Below, piece by piece: positions 1 through 6,181 of a stretch of DNA of 17,077 nt. How positions within the stretch are numbered: position 1 is the first letter of the stretch; each line of letters starts with the position of its first letter. The stretch lies in assembly GCA_964426355.1 (NCBI GenBank), contig CAYRRA010000095.1:1-17077 (forward strand). Direction: 5' to 3'. The position numbers were made by a program, and so were the translations under genes. Origin of the DNA: JAJFTV01 sp964426355 (GTDB lineage: Bacteria > Chloroflexota > Anaerolineae > Anaerolineales > Anaerolineaceae). The notes under the pieces are model-generated. The model had not been told where the DNA came from. It ran no database searches and saw only the letters and a program-made list of their open reading frames with translations.

Positions 1-614
1 GCTCCATCGTTGGAGTGGTTTTTCTCGCCCTCGATGTTATCAATACGGTATTCCCCGGTGCAGTTTATTCTCCAGGAGCGGTGGATAACGCATCAGGTGT
101 TGGTGCTGCAATGGCGTTGGCACATTATTACGCTGAATACCTTCCAAAGAGATTGCGCATAGGATTTCTGTTTACCAGCGCTGAAGAAACCGGGATGCAC
201 GGAGCGGAGGCATTTGCGCAATGGGTTAAGGCAAAAGAGAAAAATCGCGTTGGAGTAATTAACCTGGATATGGTTGGCGCAGGACAAAATTTATGTGTGG
301 TCACAAAAGCAGGCTTGCTGCCTACTTTGGCTACTGACCGCCTGTTCAATGAACTCCTTTCTGATATTCACCCCTCCATTCTTCCGGTTCAATATACGCT
401 TCGTGGAGGTGATTTTGAGGCATATTCAAGGCATCGCATTTCTTCCACTTCATTGGAAACACGCGGCGCGAAGTCCGCTGAATTGGCTTATCACACAATT
501 AATGATACCGTTGAGCAAATTGAGCTTCTGTCGCTGGAAACCACGATAAACGTTGTGACACAGTTTATCGAACGATTACCCTATACCCGGTGGGCGAGCA
601 AGCCCCAAAAATGA
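1..614 (+). CDS. M28-family zinc aminopeptidase, C-terminal part (5' end outside window)
   Basis: The frame is open through the left edge (from base 3), so this is the 3' portion of a longer gene. The GTG at 15 is internal, not a start. The visible residues carry the M28 peptidase zinc-site signatures in order: GAVDNASG (bridging Asp), SAEETG (catalytic Glu and Glu ligand), NLDMVG (Asp ligand) and AYHTINDT (last His ligand). The first His/Asp motif must lie upstream. Just before GAVDNASG there is a strongly hydrophobic stretch (about SIVGVVFLALDVINTVF), where soluble M28 enzymes have only a short loop. This suggests a membrane-associated or hairpin insertion. Expected role: metal-dependent release of N-terminal residues from peptides. 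The specificity cannot be read from this fragment. The stop TGA at 612-614 sits just upstream of the glmS promoter region. Confidence 0.85.
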   Translation, partial: SIVGVVFLALDVINTVFPGAVYSPGAVDNASGVGAAMALAHYYAEYLPKRLRIGFLFTSAEETGMHGAEAFAQWVKAKEKNRVGVINLDMVGAGQNLCVVTKAGLLPTLATDRLFNELLSDIHPSILPVQYTLRGGDFEAYSRHRISSTSLETRGAKSAELAYHTINDTVEQIELLSLETTINVVTQFIERLPYTRWASKPQK

Positions 615-630
615 AATCAACTTTTTACGT

Positions 631-636
631 TATAAT
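631..636 (+). promoter_or_regulatory. Putative -10 box for the glmS leader
   Basis: A perfect TATAAT lies 16 nt after the stop of the M28 gene and about 60 nt before the predicted ribozyme cleavage site. Transcription would start near 642-644 and give a leader of roughly 290 nt. No good TTGACA-like -35 box is seen 16-18 nt upstream (the bases there are A-rich), and there is no TG extension, so the call rests on the -10 match and its position. Confidence 0.4.
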
Positions 637-694
637 TGGAGCAAATAAAAACTGGAGGTGTTTTCCTCAAAGAACCTTCACAAGCAGAAGAACC

Positions 695-848
695 AGCGCA
701 TGATTTCTCGCACGAGTGAAAGCGAGGAATGACGAGGAGGAAGGTTCCCTGGTGCAAATCAGGGCTAACCGGAATGAGCCCAGGCTGGAATCCTGGGTAC
801 CGGGAAAATCGAAAGGTCAGCGGAAGCCTTCCTGATGAAATTCCATCA
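695..848 (+). ncRNA. glmS ribozyme: glmS self-cleaving ribozyme (GlcN6P-responsive) in the glmS leader
   Basis: Seen in sequence: the start AGCGC (695-699) is followed by a 9-bp P1 helix (703-711 with 722-730, one G-U). The conserved GACGAGG (731-737) comes directly after P1. P2 is GGAAGG (739-744) with CCTTCC (827-832). The P2 loop ends with ATCGAA (808-813), then TCAGCGGAAGCC (817-828), matching the known ATCGAA...TCGGCGGATGCC of Bacillus and Thermoanaerobacter ribozymes. CGC (697-699) can pair with GCG (820-822), which reproduces the core pseudoknot. A small P3-like hairpin TGATG/CATCA (833-837/844-848) follows P2 immediately. Cleavage is predicted between A695 and G696. In the family, glucosamine-6-phosphate is the cofactor for cleavage, and the cleaved mRNA is degraded, giving feedback on GlmS. 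The position 85 nt upstream of glmS fits perfectly. Odd features: about 57 nt of extra structure (747-803) inside the P2 loop, and a pair of changes at one core base pair (A700/A819). Confidence 0.87.
747..803 (+). other. Two-hairpin insertion inside the ribozyme P2 loop
   Basis: Between the TT that ends the P2 5' strand and the ATCGAA element, standard glmS ribozymes have only a few bases. Here there are two hairpins. One is CCCTG/CAGGG (747-751 with 760-764, 8-nt loop). The other is an outer CCGG/CCGG stem (769-772 with 800-803) enclosing a 7-bp stem, GCCCAGG with CCTGGGT (778-784 with 792-798, one G-U, 7-nt loop). The stems are visible by eye and G+C rich; that they fold in vivo is inference. 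Confidence 0.6.
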
Positions 849-877
849 ATTCTTCTCAATCGAATAATAAAATTATC

Positions 878-917
878 CCCAATAAAAGAGAAATCGTGTT
901 GGGTAGGTGATTTCTCT
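878..917 (+). promoter_or_regulatory. Hairpin with possible pseudoknot just upstream of the glmS ribosome binding site
   Basis: AGAGAAATC (887-895) pairs perfectly over 9 bp with GATTTCTCT (909-917), leaving a 13-nt loop. The loop bases TTGGG (899-903) are complementary to CCCAA (878-882) just 5' of the stem, so a pseudoknot is possible. The structure ends 3 nt before the AAAGGAG ribosome binding site (921-927). There is no T-run, so it is not an intrinsic terminator. It may be the ribozyme's P4-like peripheral domain, or a separate element that protects or tunes the ribosome binding site after cleavage. Function is inferred only. Confidence 0.45.
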
Positions 918-932
918 CTGAAAGGAGTATGT

Positions 933-2774
933 ATGTGCGGTATTGTTGGTTATATTGGATCACGTAACGCTACTCAGGTCATATTAAACGGTTTAAAACG
1001 ATTAGAGTATCGTGGTTATGATTCTGCTGGTCTTGCTGTACTACAAAATGGAAAAATTGAGCTGAGGCGTGATGCCGGCAAGCTTGGAAATCTGACGGCT
1101 CTTGTTAATGGCAGCCCTTTAGAGGGAGCGATTGGTATTGGACATACGCGCTGGGCAACGCATGGTGAGCCTAGTCCTCGCAACGCGCACCCGCATTTTG
1201 GAATGACAGGTGATGTGGTCGTTGTTCATAATGGAATAGTCGAAAATTTCATTGAGCTTCGAGACGAACTTATCAGCGAAGGGGTTGAGTTCAAATCGGA
1301 TACCGATACTGAGGTGATTGTGCACCTGGTCGAACGCTATCTACTCAATGGTGAAGACTTTTTATCTGCGGTCAGAAAAGCATTGTCATTATTGAAGGGC
1401 GCGCATGGCGTGGTTGTGATGTCGAAAAATTATCCAGAAACGTTAGTCGCTGCCCGTATTGGAAACGCAGGCGGGGTAGTAATTGGTAAGGGAAATAACG
1501 AAATGTTCATCGCATCCGACTTACCCGCAATACTCGAATATACGCGGGAAATGCTTTTTCTGGATTCTCATCAGATTGCCGAGATAACGCGAACAGGTGT
1601 TGTGGTGCAAACCTTATCTGGTGAGTCTGTTGCGCTAAAAATGCAATCGGTTCCCTGGGATCCGGTGTCGGCTGAGAAGGGTGAATACCGGCATTTCATG
1701 CACAAGGAAATTCACGAGCAAGTACGTTCTTTAACCGATACTCTGGCGGGGCGTGTTGACTTTGAAACTGGCGAACTTCGTTTACCTCAACTCAATCTTA
1801 CAGAGGAGATGGCAAAAAAAATCAACAAGATTTACATCACAGCGTGTGGAACTGCTGCACATGCGGGCATGGTCGGAAAAGTCTTAATTGAGCGGATTGC
1901 GCGTATCCCAACCGAAGTCTCGATCGCATCTGAATTTCGCTATCACGAGCCGATTATTCAGGATGGCGATGTTGTGCTGTCCATCAGTCAATCGGGAGAG
2001 ACAGCAGACACACTCGCAGCTATGGAGGAAGGTCGGCAAAGGGGTGCTTTGTTGTGGTCGATTGTAAATGCACTGGGGTCTCAAGCCATGCGCATAGCGG
2101 ATGGCTTTATATCGATGCAAACCGGACCCGAAATCGGGGTCGCTTCGACGAAGGCGTTCACAGCTCCACTCGTAAACCTGTATATGTTGGCTGTGATGCT
2201 CGCGGATATGCGAGGGGTGATAACAACTGAACAACGACGAAAACTGGTGGCAGATTTGCGCCTGGTGCCCGATTTAGTGGGGCGCTGCCTTGACCGTGAG
2301 GAGCAGGTTTTGCAAGTTGCGGAAGAGATTAAGAGCGTGTTTAATATGCTCTATCTTGGGCGAGGGATCAACATGCCGATTGCCTATGAAGGTGCGTTGA
2401 AGCTGAAGGAAATTTCGTATATCCATGCAGAAGCATATCCGGCAGGAGAAATGAAGCATGGTCCCATCGCTTTGATTGATAAGTCACTGCCGGTGCTTGC
2501 TATTGCTTTGAGAGACCCCTGGTATGAGAAAATGTTCAGTCAGATTGAGCAAGTGAAAGCACGTGGCGGAAAGGTGATAGCCGTTGCCACAGAAGGGGAT
2601 GAACAGATTACAAAGTTCTCCGATCACATATTATGGGTTCCGGATGTACCCTGGCTGTTAAGCCCCGTGATTACAGTAATCCCTTTGCAGATGTTGGCTT
2701 ACCATATCGCTGCGTTGCGTGGGTTAGATGTAGATCAACCACGGAACCTGGCAAAGTCGGTGACAGTGGAATGA
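933..2774 (+). CDS. glmS: Glutamine--fructose-6-phosphate aminotransferase (isomerizing), GlmS
   Basis: Makes glucosamine-6-phosphate from fructose-6-phosphate and glutamine, the first committed step to UDP-GlcNAc for peptidoglycan. It is cytoplasmic. The 613-aa product has the usual family length. The start is the ATG at 933: it gives MCGIVGYIG, whose Cys2 becomes the N-terminal nucleophile, and AAAGGAG sits at 921-927. The longer in-frame reading from 729 is leader RNA, not protein. The glutaminase domain shows YRGYDSAG, GHTRWATHG and HNGIVENF. Two SIS sugar-isomerase domains follow, with ITACGTAAHAG, SQSGETADT and ASTKAFTAP in the first and YEGALKLKEISYIHAEAY in the second. The protein ends in PRNLAKSVTVE, the canonical C-terminal loop. 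The gene stands alone behind its own promoter and the glmS ribozyme, so its mRNA should be switched off by its own product. It converges with the minus-strand operon ending at 2830. The 55-nt gap between them shows no convincing terminator. Confidence 0.98.
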   Translation: MCGIVGYIGSRNATQVILNGLKRLEYRGYDSAGLAVLQNGKIELRRDAGKLGNLTALVNGSPLEGAIGIGHTRWATHGEPSPRNAHPHFGMTGDVVVVHNGIVENFIELRDELISEGVEFKSDTDTEVIVHLVERYLLNGEDFLSAVRKALSLLKGAHGVVVMSKNYPETLVAARIGNAGGVVIGKGNNEMFIASDLPAILEYTREMLFLDSHQIAEITRTGVVVQTLSGESVALKMQSVPWDPVSAEKGEYRHFMHKEIHEQVRSLTDTLAGRVDFETGELRLPQLNLTEEMAKKINKIYITACGTAAHAGMVGKVLIERIARIPTEVSIASEFRYHEPIIQDGDVVLSISQSGETADTLAAMEEGRQRGALLWSIVNALGSQAMRIADGFISMQTGPEIGVASTKAFTAPLVNLYMLAVMLADMRGVITTEQRRKLVADLRLVPDLVGRCLDREEQVLQVAEEIKSVFNMLYLGRGINMPIAYEGALKLKEISYIHAEAYPAGEMKHGPIALIDKSLPVLAIALRDPWYEKMFSQIEQVKARGGKVIAVATEGDEQITKFSDHILWVPDVPWLLSPVITVIPLQMLAYHIAALRGLDVDQPRNLAKSVTVE

Positions 2775-2829
2775 TTTATCCGGGCAGTTGTTTTGATGCA
2801 CGTGAGCAGAAGCTGTGAAATTGTCTGTT

Positions 2830-3570
2830 TTATTGTTCAGCTTGAGTTTTATCAGTTTCTGCGAGTGCTTTTAAGGCAACTGCCTTTTCAATTTTTTCCT
2901 GTTCAGCCAGTTCTGCCGCATTTTTTGACATACTGATCAGGAAAATTACAACCAGTAATACGGCAACTACCAAAAATATCAAGTTAAAGAACCCCAGGTC
3001 GCCAAACGGCAACCGGATGATGGGGTCTCCAAAGAAGAACACATAGGTGTTGACCAATATTGCCAGCACTCTGATTTCTGTTGGACCCAACTTGCCGTAA
3101 GATATTTGAAATACGCCTCTAACATAGGTTGTAATCATGACCAGAATTTCCAGCATGAGGTAGCCTATTAAAGCAAGGCAGGCAATTCTAAAATCCACAA
3201 ATGGCGAAAGCCCCATACCAAGAAAGATGGTCACCTGGGTGATGGCGTCAATGGAATGATCGATAAAAAAACCATATTTTGGACGTTCAATTTTTCGATA
3301 GCGCGCTAGATTGCCATCCAGGCTGTCACCAAACCAGTTGAGGAAAAAACCAAAACTTGCCAACCAAAGAAAGGCGATGTTATAACTGCTCAGCAGGTAG
3401 CTTACCAGAACGATAAAGGCTGCGACAAGACCTGTATAGGTGAGTATATCCGGTGTAACCCAGGCAGGGAGTCTTCTGACAATCCAGGCGATAACTGGTC
3501 GTTCGATAGGACCCAATAAAATATCATTAATGCGTTCGTGTTTTTGTGGATCAGGTTTTTTTTCGGTCAT
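2830..3570 (-). CDS. CDP-alcohol phosphatidyltransferase family membrane protein (phosphatidylinositol-phosphate synthase-like)
   Basis: Integral membrane enzyme expected to transfer a phosphatidyl group from CDP-diacylglycerol to an alcohol. The 246-aa product carries the full signature D82-x2-D85-G86-x2-A89-R90-x9-G100-x3-D104-x3-D108, so the metal-binding Asp residues are intact. About six hydrophobic segments are visible, beginning near residue 41 and ending near 220. The C-terminus is a charged, Ala/Glu/Lys-rich soluble tail. ATG at 3568-3570; the gene starts 13 nt after the stop of the HX4D acyltransferase and is the last gene of the run. The acceptor alcohol cannot be read from sequence. 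The neighbouring acyltransferase recalls the actinobacterial PIP synthase/PatA pair, so inositol-phosphate is one candidate; glycerol-phosphate or another alcohol remains possible. Confidence 0.88.
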   Translation of the reverse strand: MTEKKPDPQKHERINDILLGPIERPVIAWIVRRLPAWVTPDILTYTGLVAAFIVLVSYLLSSYNIAFLWLASFGFFLNWFGDSLDGNLARYRKIERPKYGFFIDHSIDAITQVTIFLGMGLSPFVDFRIACLALIGYLMLEILVMITTYVRGVFQISYGKLGPTEIRVLAILVNTYVFFFGDPIIRLPFGDLGFFNLIFLVVAVLLVVIFLISMSKNAAELAEQEKIEKAVALKALAETDKTQAEQ

Positions 3571-3583
3571 AATTACTCATTTT

Positions 3584-4477
3584 CTATGGTGTATTTGGTA
3601 GTAACTGGGGCCAAATGGGATAAAACATAGACCACTGATCGGCATATTGTTTAATGATCTCCTCGGCAACTTCAAGGACGGCTTCTGCGTTTCTGATGGT
3701 TTCCTGATGTAAATCAGGCATCTTTTTCATTGTAATCGGTTTTGAGGCAAACAGGTAATATTTGCCGTCTGGTTTGGTAATGGCAGATACCACAACGACG
3801 GGGACATTGGCTTCCAGTGCAAGACGGGTATATGTGACAGGCAATGAAGCGGGCTCATTAAAAAACATGGGTTGATATTTACCGCTTTCAATGGGGCGAT
3901 CCAATCCTGTAAGGACATTTTCACCTCTTTGAAGGCGAATGCGTGCTTCCTTGAGTGACTGCATGGATGTGGGTGTGATAATGTGACCGCAATTCTCACG
4001 AATTCGATTCTGCCATTTATATCCACTGCCCGGGTTGGGGTAAGAGAGGATTTGGAGGCGGAAACCAAGGATCCCCAATGCTTGCCCGATCATATCAAAA
4101 TTGCTGATATGCGGGGCAACAAACATTGCATTTCGCCCTTCACCATTAAAATATTGCGCGATTTCGGGGTCAATTTCTGAAACTTCCAGTATCCTTTTTG
4201 ATCGCCCAACCAGATGATAAAAGTCAAAAATACATCTTCCATTTGCTTGCATCACTTTGATTGCCCGCGCATCCAGTTCTTCTGCTGACATTTTTCGTCC
4301 GCTGACAATCCATTGATTTGCGCGTATGACCTGGACCGCCTTTGAGGACAGATTTTGGCTTAGTTTGCCTGTAATCACATCAGCCAATTTGTACCCGATT
4401 TTGCGTGGAAATATTCTGCCTAAACAGATTGCCGTTCCAACCCCTAATGCGCTGTTTATGACGTTAGAAATATCCAT
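3584..4477 (-). CDS. Lysophospholipid acyltransferase family protein (LpxL/HtrB/PatA-like)
   Basis: The 297-aa protein has the H123-x4-D128 acyltransferase motif (VAPHISNFDMIG), which supplies the catalytic dyad in the LpxL/HtrB/PatA superfamily. A hydrophobic N-terminal segment (about residues 5-22) would hold it at the inner face of the membrane. The spacing and the later pattern (LTGLDRPIESGKY, then MFFNEPASLPVTYTRLALE) match the family's substrate-binding region. It overlaps the end of the dihydrouridine synthase gene by 14 nt and is followed 13 nt later by the CDP-alcohol phosphatidyltransferase, so translation is probably coupled. In an organism with no sign of lipid A genes here, an acyltransferase for a phosphatidyl-glycolipid (PatA-like) is more plausible than lipid A acylation. 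That assignment is inference. Confidence 0.85.
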   Translation of the reverse strand: MDISNVINSALGVGTAICLGRIFPRKIGYKLADVITGKLSQNLSSKAVQVIRANQWIVSGRKMSAEELDARAIKVMQANGRCIFDFYHLVGRSKRILEVSEIDPEIAQYFNGEGRNAMFVAPHISNFDMIGQALGILGFRLQILSYPNPGSGYKWQNRIRENCGHIITPTSMQSLKEARIRLQRGENVLTGLDRPIESGKYQPMFFNEPASLPVTYTRLALEANVPVVVVSAITKPDGKYYLFASKPITMKKMPDLHQETIRNAEAVLEVAEEIIKQYADQWSMFYPIWPQLLPNTP

Positions 4478-5426
4478 TACTTCGCCCTACCCCTTTCAAC
4501 CAGGTGATTAACTTTTGATGGTCTGAAATAGTCAATCCAGTCAACTGAGTCTCTGACCCTAGATTGAGCAGTTTCAAGTATTGCTTGAGGTGTTTTCTGA
4601 AAAAAAACAGCCCATTTTGAACTCCATAATGAGATAATGATAAGTCTAGATGCTCAAAAATGGTCTGGATAATTATATCCCTTGATGGTGGATTCGTCTC
4701 TGCTTCTGAAAAGATCCAGGGATTCCCTATTGCCGCCCGTCCAATCATGGCTGCATCACACCGAGTCCGCTCCATTATTTGCTTTGCATGCTGGCTGCTT
4801 TTGATACTTCCGTTTCCAATGACCGGTATCTTTATGGACATCTTTATCTCTGCAACTGAATCCCAGTTTACTTCGCCTGAGTGACCCTGGCGGATTGTCC
4901 TCGCGTGAACCGATAATGCTTTTGCCCCGCTTTCTTCGATTATTTTTGCAATTTGTAAGGAATTCGTTTCAGAGTCACTGGAACTTAAACGGATTTTTGC
5001 TGTTACCGGTATTTCCAATGCGGTTGTGAGGAGTTGAAGCAACTCCTTAATACTTTCTGGGTCATCTAATAACGCAGCTCCTGCTCCTCTTGAAATTACC
5101 CTGCGGTTTGCGCACCCCAGGTTCAGGTCAATAAAATCAGGTTGGTAATTGTCAACAATATGACGCGCAGCTATCAGGAGTCTCTCCGGCTGATGATCGT
5201 AGATTTGGATGCCAATGGGTCTTTCTTTTTCAGAAAAGATCAGTTTTTTTGTAACATTAGGATTCTTCTCGACTACATCGATGGCATTAATGAATTCTGA
5301 AAACAATAGATTTGCGCCATGCCGTTTCGCAATTTGCCTGAACGGTGAATCACTAACCCCATCCATTGGAGCCAGTGCAAGGAAGCCAATAATTGTTACA
5401 GTTCCGATATGAAAGCAGGAATTCAT
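4464..5426 (-). CDS. tRNA-dihydrouridine synthase (Dus family)
   Basis: FMN- and NADPH-dependent reduction of specific uridines in tRNA to dihydrouridine. The 320-aa protein has the family's barrel motifs: LAPMDGVSDSPFR (18-30), NLGCANRRV with the proton-donating Cys105, KIRLS, VHARTIRQGHSG (173-184), IGNGSI (FMN phosphate binding, about 203-208) and IGRAAIGNPWIF (228-239). The usual Pro after the catalytic Cys is Ala here, and the following Lys residues are Arg, a mild variation that does not remove a known catalytic residue. The ATG at 5424-5426 lies 6 nt after the Sir2 stop, so the gene is part of the same operon. No strong ribosome binding site is seen. A later start near the GFLALAPMDG motif would remove about 12 residues and cannot be excluded. 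Which uridine is modified cannot be told. Confidence 0.92.
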   Translation of the reverse strand: MNSCFHIGTVTIIGFLALAPMDGVSDSPFRQIAKRHGANLLFSEFINAIDVVEKNPNVTKKLIFSEKERPIGIQIYDHQPERLLIAARHIVDNYQPDFIDLNLGCANRRVISRGAGAALLDDPESIKELLQLLTTALEIPVTAKIRLSSSDSETNSLQIAKIIEESGAKALSVHARTIRQGHSGEVNWDSVAEIKMSIKIPVIGNGSIKSSQHAKQIMERTRCDAAMIGRAAIGNPWIFSEAETNPPSRDIIIQTIFEHLDLSLSHYGVQNGLFFFRKHLKQYLKLLNLGSETQLTGLTISDHQKLITWLKGVGRSNGYF

Positions 5427-5432
5427 TTGAGA

Positions 5433-6179
5433 TTATCTATCATTAATTTTTCCCCATAATTGGGTCATGATATCGACTGCTGAACCCTGAAGATACACGT
5501 CTGTGATGTTATTCGTGTAGTTTGAGGGTTGAATGTTCACTTCGATGATGGTTTTGCCATTTGCTTTGGCTTCAAATGGCAAAGAAGCTGCCGGGAAAAC
5601 TTCTCCGGTTGTTCCAATGATGACCCACACATCAGCATCTATGGTTTCTTGCACTGCCTTTTGATGTGCTTTTATGGGGATAGGTTCACCAAAAAAAACA
5701 AAATCTGGTTTGAGTACTCCATTACATGTTGGGCATAGAGGTGGAAGATGGTGAATCAGTGATGTTATGTCGGCATATTGCTTTCCACAACTTCGGCACA
5801 ACAATCGTTGACTGTTTCCGTGGTATTCAACCACTTCCAGGCTCCCTGCTTTCTGATGAAGGTTATCGATATTCTGTGTAATGACGCGTTGAACATATCC
5901 CCGGGTTTCCAGTTTTGCACAAACCAGATGGGCGGCATTGGGTTCTGCTGACCTTATGTGTTCATAGAATATCGATTTGATTACAGCCCAGGCTTTTTCG
6001 GGCTTCTTATTGAAATACTGTATATCAAGTATGCGAGGGTCATATTTTTCCCACAATCCATCAGGACCGCGAAATGGTGGAACCCCACTTTCCACTGAAA
6101 TGCCCGCTCCGGTGAACACAATGGTCCTCCGGGAATCGAGTATCAATCGGGATGCCTGTCCTACCTTTGCGCTGTCCAT
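5433..6179 (-). CDS. NAD-dependent protein deacylase, Sir2 family
   Basis: Removes acetyl (or other acyl) groups from protein lysines using NAD+, giving nicotinamide and O-acyl-ADP-ribose. The 248-aa length is normal for bacterial sirtuins. Seen: FTGAGISVESGVPPFRG (22-38, NAD-binding), TQNIDNLH (101-108), catalytic His120 in VEYHGN, two Cys pairs for structural zinc (C128/C131 and C149/C152), and IGTTGEVFPAA plus a late IEVNIQP for NAD binding. The ILDIQYFNKKPEKAW region resembles class U deacetylases such as the Thermotoga enzyme, and the Tyr-x-x-Arg pair of SIRT5/CobB-type desuccinylases is not evident, so deacetylation is the better guess. It starts 2 nt after the stop of the GNAT-fold gene and ends 6 nt before the Dus start. 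The pairing with a GNAT-fold protein suggests a matched modification/removal pair. Confidence 0.95.
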   Translation of the reverse strand: MDSAKVGQASRLILDSRRTIVFTGAGISVESGVPPFRGPDGLWEKYDPRILDIQYFNKKPEKAWAVIKSIFYEHIRSAEPNAAHLVCAKLETRGYVQRVITQNIDNLHQKAGSLEVVEYHGNSQRLLCRSCGKQYADITSLIHHLPPLCPTCNGVLKPDFVFFGEPIPIKAHQKAVQETIDADVWVIIGTTGEVFPAASLPFEAKANGKTIIEVNIQPSNYTNNITDVYLQGSAVDIMTQLWGKINDR

Positions 6180-6181
6180 GC

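Noticed and set aside
617..859. Minus-strand 80-aa reading frame
   Set aside because: Antisense to the structured leader, with no recognisable protein features.
617..930. T-box or RNase P RNA in the glmS leader
   Set aside because: GTGAAA and GGTACC-like strings raised these ideas, but there is no T-box antiterminator sequence or terminator, and the RNase P conserved regions are absent. The glmS ribozyme explains the conserved blocks and the gene downstream.
729..932. In-frame upstream extension of glmS giving a 681-aa protein
   Set aside because: The added 68 residues lie over the ribozyme leader, the ATG at 729 has no reason to be used, and GlmS must start at Met-Cys to expose its catalytic Cys.
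2775..2850. Bidirectional terminator between glmS and the phosphatidyltransferase gene
   Set aside because: AAGCTG (2810-2815) and CAGCTT (2838-2843) can pair, but the loop is 22 nt, the second arm lies within the coding region, and no good T-run follows the stem.
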